From assembly GCA_009885185.1 (NCBI GenBank), contig VFLF01000924.1, positions 1-17,497 of the forward strand: a stretch of 17,497 nt of DNA. The letters run 5' to 3'. A program made the translations under genes and the position numbers. This DNA comes from Nitrosomonadales bacterium (GTDB lineage: Bacteria; Pseudomonadota; Gammaproteobacteria; Burkholderiales; SG8-41). The number at the start of each line of letters is the position of its first letter. Within the stretch, counting starts at the first letter, position 1. The notes beneath the pieces were generated by a model that searched no databases, was not told the origin of the DNA, and worked only from the letters and a program-made list of their open reading frames with translations. Positions 14,213 through 17,497 of the stretch are shown one piece after another.

Positions 14213-14243
14213 TTAATCCGTGTTCATCTGTGAAATCTGTGGC
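14213..14243 (+). repeat. ATCTGTG-type dispersed repeat, copy D (outer arm)
   Basis: The plus strand reads ATCCGTG, TTC, ATCTGTG, AA, ATCTGTG, GC, preceded by TTA. It differs from the complement of copy C by one base. It ends 16 bases before the ATG of the FAD/Fe-S dehydrogenase, so it would lie in that gene's leader or promoter; the following AAGG is the only ribosome-site candidate. Confidence 0.9.
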
Positions 14244-14259
14244 AAAAAAGGTTTTTTAG

Positions 14260-17154
14260 ATGACCGATACGACCCATCCCGCTCTCGTCACACGCCTCAA
14301 AAAAGAACTCCACGGCGACGTGCTGTTCGACGCCGCCACGCGCGGGCGCTATTCGACCGACGCGTCGATCTATCAGATCGAACCTGTCGGCGTGGTGATA
14401 CCACAGACCGAGGAAGATGCCACCATCGCGATGCAGATCGCGCTGGATGCCGGCGTGGCGGTGTTGCCGCGCGGCGGCGGCACCTCGCAGTGCGGGCAGA
14501 CGGTGGGCGAGGCGCTCATCATCGATGTCAGCAAGTACCTGCGCAACGTGATGGATTTCAGCGCCGAGGCGCGCACGGCGGTGGTGCAGCCGGGCGTGGT
14601 GCTCGATCAACTCAATGCGTTTTTGAAACCGCACGGCTTGTGGTTTCCGGTGGATGTGTCCACCAGCGCACAAGCCACCATCGGTGGCATGACCGGCAAC
14701 AATTCCTGCGGCTCGCGCTCGATTTTTTACGGCAACATGGTGCACAACGTGCGCGGCGTCGATGCGGTGCTGGCGGGCGGCAGCGAATATCACTTTGGCG
14801 CTGCGCCATCGGATTTATCGCAACTCGATGGCCCGCAAGGCTATCGTGACCTCGTGCGCAAAATCCGCGACATCGCGGTACTGAACGCTGAAGAAATCGA
14901 ACTGCGTTACCCGAAACTGCTGCGCCGCGTGGGCGGCTACAACCTCGACATGGTGTCGGGCATGGCGTTTAACATGGCGCATCTCTTGGTAGGCAGCGAG
15001 GGCACGCTGGCGTACTCGAAGCGCGTGCATCTGAATTTGTCCACGCTGCCCAAACAGAAGACGCTGGGCGTGTGCCACTTCAAGACGTTCTACAAGTCTA
15101 TGGAAGCGCCGCAACAGATCGTCAAGCTCAAACCCACCGCGGTGGAGCTGGTGGATCGCACAATGATTCGCCTTGCACGCAGCAACGCCGCCTTCCGCCC
15201 CATCGTCGAAAAATTCATCAAGGGCGACCCCGATGCGATTCTGCTGGTGGAGTTCGCCGGCGACGACAAAGACGAACAAGTCGCGAAGTTGAAACAACTG
15301 GTCGAACTGATGGGCGACTTGGGCCACCCGGACAGCGTAATCGAAATCATCGACACCGCCTTGCAGCGCGACGTGTGGGATGTACGCAAAGCGGGGCTGA
15401 ACATCATGATGTCGATGAAAGGCGACGGCAAACCCGTGTCGTTCATCGAGGACTGCGCCGTGCCGCTGGAGCATCTGGCGGAATACACGGATCGCCTCAC
15501 CAAAGTGTTCGAGAAGCACGGTACCACCGGCACCTGGTATGCACACGCCTCGGTGGGCACGCTGCACGTGCGACCGATCCTCAATATGCGCGAGGACGGC
15601 GCGCACAAAATGCGCGCCATCGCCGAGGAAGCGGCGGAGATGGTGAAGCAATACAAAGGCTCGTACTCCGGTGAACACGGCGATGGGCTGGTGCGCAGCG
15701 AATGGATCGCGCCGTTCTTCGGGCCGAAACTCACGCAGGCGTTCGGCGAGATCAAGGATATTTTTGATCCCAAGGGGCTGCTGAACCCCGGCAAGATCGT
15801 GCGCCCATCCAAGCAGGATGATCGTTCGCTGTTTCGCTTCAAGCCTGGCTATAAAACCATCCCGATCAAAACCGAGCTGGATTGGAAAGAGTGGGGCGGC
15901 CTCGATAAAGCGGTCGAGATGTGCAACAACAACGGTCATTGCCGCAAGTTCGATGCCGGCACCATGTGCCCGTCGTTCCGCGTCACGCGCGACGAGCAGC
16001 ATCTGACGCGCGGGCGGGCGAATACCTTGCGGCTGGCGCTGTCCGGGCAACTGGGCCCCAATGCGTTTACGTCGGACGAGATGTACAAGGCGATGGATCT
16101 CTGCGTCTCGTGCAAGGGCTGCAAACGCGAATGTCCGACGGGTGTGGACATGGCGAAGATGAAGATCGAGTTTCTGCATCATTACAAACAGCGGCATGGG
16201 TATACGTTCAAAGACAAACTCATTGCGCATCTACCGCGGTATGCGCCGTGGCTATCCAAGCTCGGGCCGCTGGCGAATATGGCGCAGGCTATGGGTAAAG
16301 GGTTTGCGGGGTTTGCCGCGCAGCGTTCGTTACCGAAGTGGCGGGGAAATTTTTTGGGTGGGCAGGATTCACCCCCTCCTCCAGCCTCTGCCCTCAAAGG
16401 GGAGGGCACTTCGAGTCGCGACGTCGTCCTTTTTATTGACACCTTCACCAACTACTTCGAGCCCGAAAACGCCCATGCCGCGCTCAAGGTATTGCAGGCC
16501 GCCGGCTACACCGTGCACCTCCCCCGCGCCAAAGACGAAACGCGCCCGCTGTGCTGTGGCCGCACGTACTTGGCCACCGGCATGATCGACAAAGCCCGCG
16601 CCGAGGCCGACCGCAGCATTACCACGTTGATGCCCTATATCGAACGCGGCATCCCCGTCGTCGGACTGGAACCGTCTTGCCTGCTCGGCATGCGCGATGA
16701 ATTTCTGTCGCTGTGGCCGACGCCTCAGGCGGCAGAACTGGATTTGAATGCGTTCCTGCTCGAGGAATTCATCGCGCGCGAACTCGACGCGGGCCGTTTC
16801 AAGCTCAATCTGAAACCGCTGCCGCAGAAAAAAGCGCTGCTCCACGGCCATTGCCATCAAAAAGCTTTCGCGGCGATGCCTGCCGTGCTGCGAGTGCTGA
16901 AACTAATCCCTGATCTACAAACCGAGTTGATCGAATCAAGCTGCTGCGGCATGGCCGGCAGTTTTGGCTATGATGCCGAGCACTACGACGTATCGATGCA
17001 GATGGCCGAAGCGTCACTCTTGCCCAATGTGCGCGACGCCAACAAAGACACGCTGATTATTGCCGACGGCACCAGTTGCCGGCACCAGATACACGATGGC
17101 GCGCAACGCGAAGCGGTGCATGTGGCGCGGGTGCTGGCCGAGGCGCTTGCATGA
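14260..17154 (+). CDS. FAD- and Fe-S-binding 2-hydroxyacid dehydrogenase (GlcD/GlcF-like fusion)
   Basis: This 964-residue protein joins a vanillyl-alcohol-oxidase-type FAD domain, an Fe-S module and CCG domains, the architecture of E. coli YdiJ (D-2-hydroxyglutarate dehydrogenase) and of a fused glycolate oxidase GlcD-GlcF. Seen: [11 protein letters not shown] and GNNSCGSRS (FAD-binding half); GEHGDG at 471-476 (C-terminal half); CNNNGHC...C with Cys555, 561 and 570; the cluster motif Cys615-x2-Cys618-x2-Cys621-x3-Cys625-Pro; then CCG at 765-767, HGHCHQKA and CCG at 895-897. Such enzymes pass electrons from a D-2-hydroxyacid to the respiratory chain. Glycolate or D-2-hydroxyglutarate are candidates; divergent sgaA favours glycolate/glyoxylate chemistry (inference). 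Residues 704-716 look like an inserted repeat. ATG 14260 lies just after repeat copy D. The stop overlaps the next gene as ATGA. Confidence 0.92.
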   Translation: MTDTTHPALVTRLKKELHGDVLFDAATRGRYSTDASIYQIEPVGVVIPQTEEDATIAMQIALDAGVAVLPRGGGTSQCGQTVGEALIIDVSKYLRNVMDFSAEARTAVVQPGVVLDQLNAFLKPHGLWFPVDVSTSAQATIGGMTGNNSCGSRSIFYGNMVHNVRGVDAVLAGGSEYHFGAAPSDLSQLDGPQGYRDLVRKIRDIAVLNAEEIELRYPKLLRRVGGYNLDMVSGMAFNMAHLLVGSEGTLAYSKRVHLNLSTLPKQKTLGVCHFKTFYKSMEAPQQIVKLKPTAVELVDRTMIRLARSNAAFRPIVEKFIKGDPDAILLVEFAGDDKDEQVAKLKQLVELMGDLGHPDSVIEIIDTALQRDVWDVRKAGLNIMMSMKGDGKPVSFIEDCAVPLEHLAEYTDRLTKVFEKHGTTGTWYAHASVGTLHVRPILNMREDGAHKMRAIAEEAAEMVKQYKGSYSGEHGDGLVRSEWIAPFFGPKLTQAFGEIKDIFDPKGLLNPGKIVRPSKQDDRSLFRFKPGYKTIPIKTELDWKEWGGLDKAVEMCNNNGHCRKFDAGTMCPSFRVTRDEQHLTRGRANTLRLALSGQLGPNAFTSDEMYKAMDLCVSCKGCKRECPTGVDMAKMKIEFLHHYKQRHGYTFKDKLIAHLPRYAPWLSKLGPLANMAQAMGKGFAGFAAQRSLPKWRGNFLGGQDSPPPPASALKGEGTSSRDVVLFIDTFTNYFEPENAHAALKVLQAAGYTVHLPRAKDETRPLCCGRTYLATGMIDKARAEADRSITTLMPYIERGIPVVGLEPSCLLGMRDEFLSLWPTPQAAELDLNAFLLEEFIARELDAGRFKLNLKPLPQKKALLHGHCHQKAFAAMPAVLRVLKLIPDLQTELIESSCCGMAGSFGYDAEHYDVSMQMAEASLLPNVRDANKDTLIIADGTSCRHQIHDGAQREAVHVARVLAEALA
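16369..16407 (+). repeat. Palindromic repeat inserted in frame in the dehydrogenase
   Basis: This stretch encodes [13 protein letters not shown] in the linker between the Fe-S module and the CCG domains. It contains a perfect 6-bp stem GCCCTC/GAGGGC around AAAGGG (16390-16407), and a second CCCCTCC/GGGGAGG pairing is possible. The CCCCTCCTC...AAAGGGGAGGGC pattern resembles dispersed intergenic repeats that I recall from Gram-negative genomes. It keeps the frame open and avoids folded domains. Boundaries are approximate. Confidence 0.55.
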
Positions 17155-17497
17155 GTGATGCCACGGGTAAGTGGCTGCTCGAAGTCGAAAACCTCCACGT
17201 GCAATTCAACACCTCGCGCGGCGTGGTGCGCGCGGTGGAGGGCATTTCCTACCAGGTGAAAGCCGGCGAAGTGGTGGCGCTGGTGGGCGAATCGGGCTGC
17301 GGCAAATCGGTGTCGTCGCTGGCGATCATGCGTCTCTTGGCGCACAACGGGCGCGTGACGCAGGGGCGCGTGTTGTTCGAGGGGCGCGATCTGCTGACGA
17401 TCAGCGCGGACGAGATGCGCGCGATCCGCGGGCGCGACATTGCGATGATTTTTCAGGATCCGATGACCTCGTTGAATCCGGTGCTCACGGTCGGTTA
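17151..17497 (+). CDS. Peptide/nickel-type ABC transporter ATP-binding protein (3' end beyond window)
   Basis: The first 115 residues of an ABC ATPase of the OppD/DppD type, which energises uptake of peptides or other small solutes at the inner membrane. Seen: [26 protein letters not shown] (9-34), typical of this subfamily; Walker A GESGCGKS at 46-53; and the Q-loop [11 protein letters not shown] with Gln102, a near-diagnostic OppD/DppD sequence. The signature motif and Walker B lie outside the window. The ATG overlaps the dehydrogenase stop as ATGA (17151-17154), so the two are co-translated; a full permease operon probably continues to the right. Transport of the dehydrogenase substrate is possible but unproven. 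Confidence 0.93.
   Translation, partial: MSDATGKWLLEVENLHVQFNTSRGVVRAVEGISYQVKAGEVVALVGESGCGKSVSSLAIMRLLAHNGRVTQGRVLFEGRDLLTISADEMRAIRGRDIAMIFQDPMTSLNPVLTVG

Noticed and set aside
14815..16230. 471-codon minus-strand open frame
   Set aside because: It lies wholly inside the FAD/Fe-S dehydrogenase, which has clear FAD and Fe-S motifs. The antisense product matches no family I know and has a skewed composition.

Overview
The window looks like a chromosomal accessory or catabolic region of a high-GC betaproteobacterium, most likely Burkholderiales or a relative. The main reason is four intact genes and one broken gene for Bug/TctC-type periplasmic solute receptors, a family hugely expanded in that group, mixed with carboxylic-acid and CoA-thioester catabolic genes. 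The taxonomic call is inferred from family content and codon usage, not from a marker gene.

Layout. (1) Positions 1-2298, minus strand: a Bug receptor followed by a UbiD-family decarboxylase that runs off the left edge. (2) 2439-3428, plus strand: a second Bug receptor, divergent from the first across a 140-bp region that holds a 19-bp dyad. (3) 3440-10532, minus strand: a seven-gene operon reading Bug receptor, crotonase-fold enoyl-CoA hydratase/isomerase, DUF922-type secreted protease, DUF3530-type alpha/beta hydrolase, GMC flavoprotein oxidoreductase, Bug receptor, MmgE/PrpD. The first five genes are joined by ATGA or TAATG overlaps; the last two joints are 45 bp and 20 bp. (4) 10663-11490, minus: a xylose-isomerase-like TIM-barrel protein. 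(5) 11597-12817, plus: a decayed Bug gene, a VOC/glyoxalase-fold protein and a small unknown protein. (6) 12846-14030, minus: serine-glyoxylate aminotransferase, divergent from (7) 14260-17154, plus: a large FAD plus Fe-S dehydrogenase (GlcD/GlcF-like fusion), coupled by ATGA to a peptide/nickel-type ABC transporter ATPase cut by the right edge.

How they may work together (inference): Bug proteins bind carboxylates in the periplasm. The GMC oxidoreductase, crotonase, MmgE/PrpD and UbiD proteins are typical of oxidation, CoA-ester, dehydration and decarboxylation steps. The central operon therefore reads as uptake or sensing plus degradation of an unidentified organic acid or alcohol. The right-hand block (aminotransferase plus 2-hydroxyacid dehydrogenase) points to glycolate/glyoxylate or another 2-hydroxyacid.

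The most unusual DNA-level signal is a family of dispersed repeats built from ATCTGTG heptamers at about 10-bp spacing. They occur as two inverted pairs (10508-10652 and 14085-14243). The second pair encloses another inverted repeat and a third small one, making a three-level nested palindrome between two divergent genes. In the first pair, one arm supplies the start codon and signal-peptide N-terminus of a Bug receptor. A different palindromic repeat appears to be inserted in frame inside the FAD/Fe-S dehydrogenase. I see no rRNA, tRNA, CRISPR array, transposase or phage gene. No gene-free stretch exceeds 300 bases; the longest is 14031-14259.
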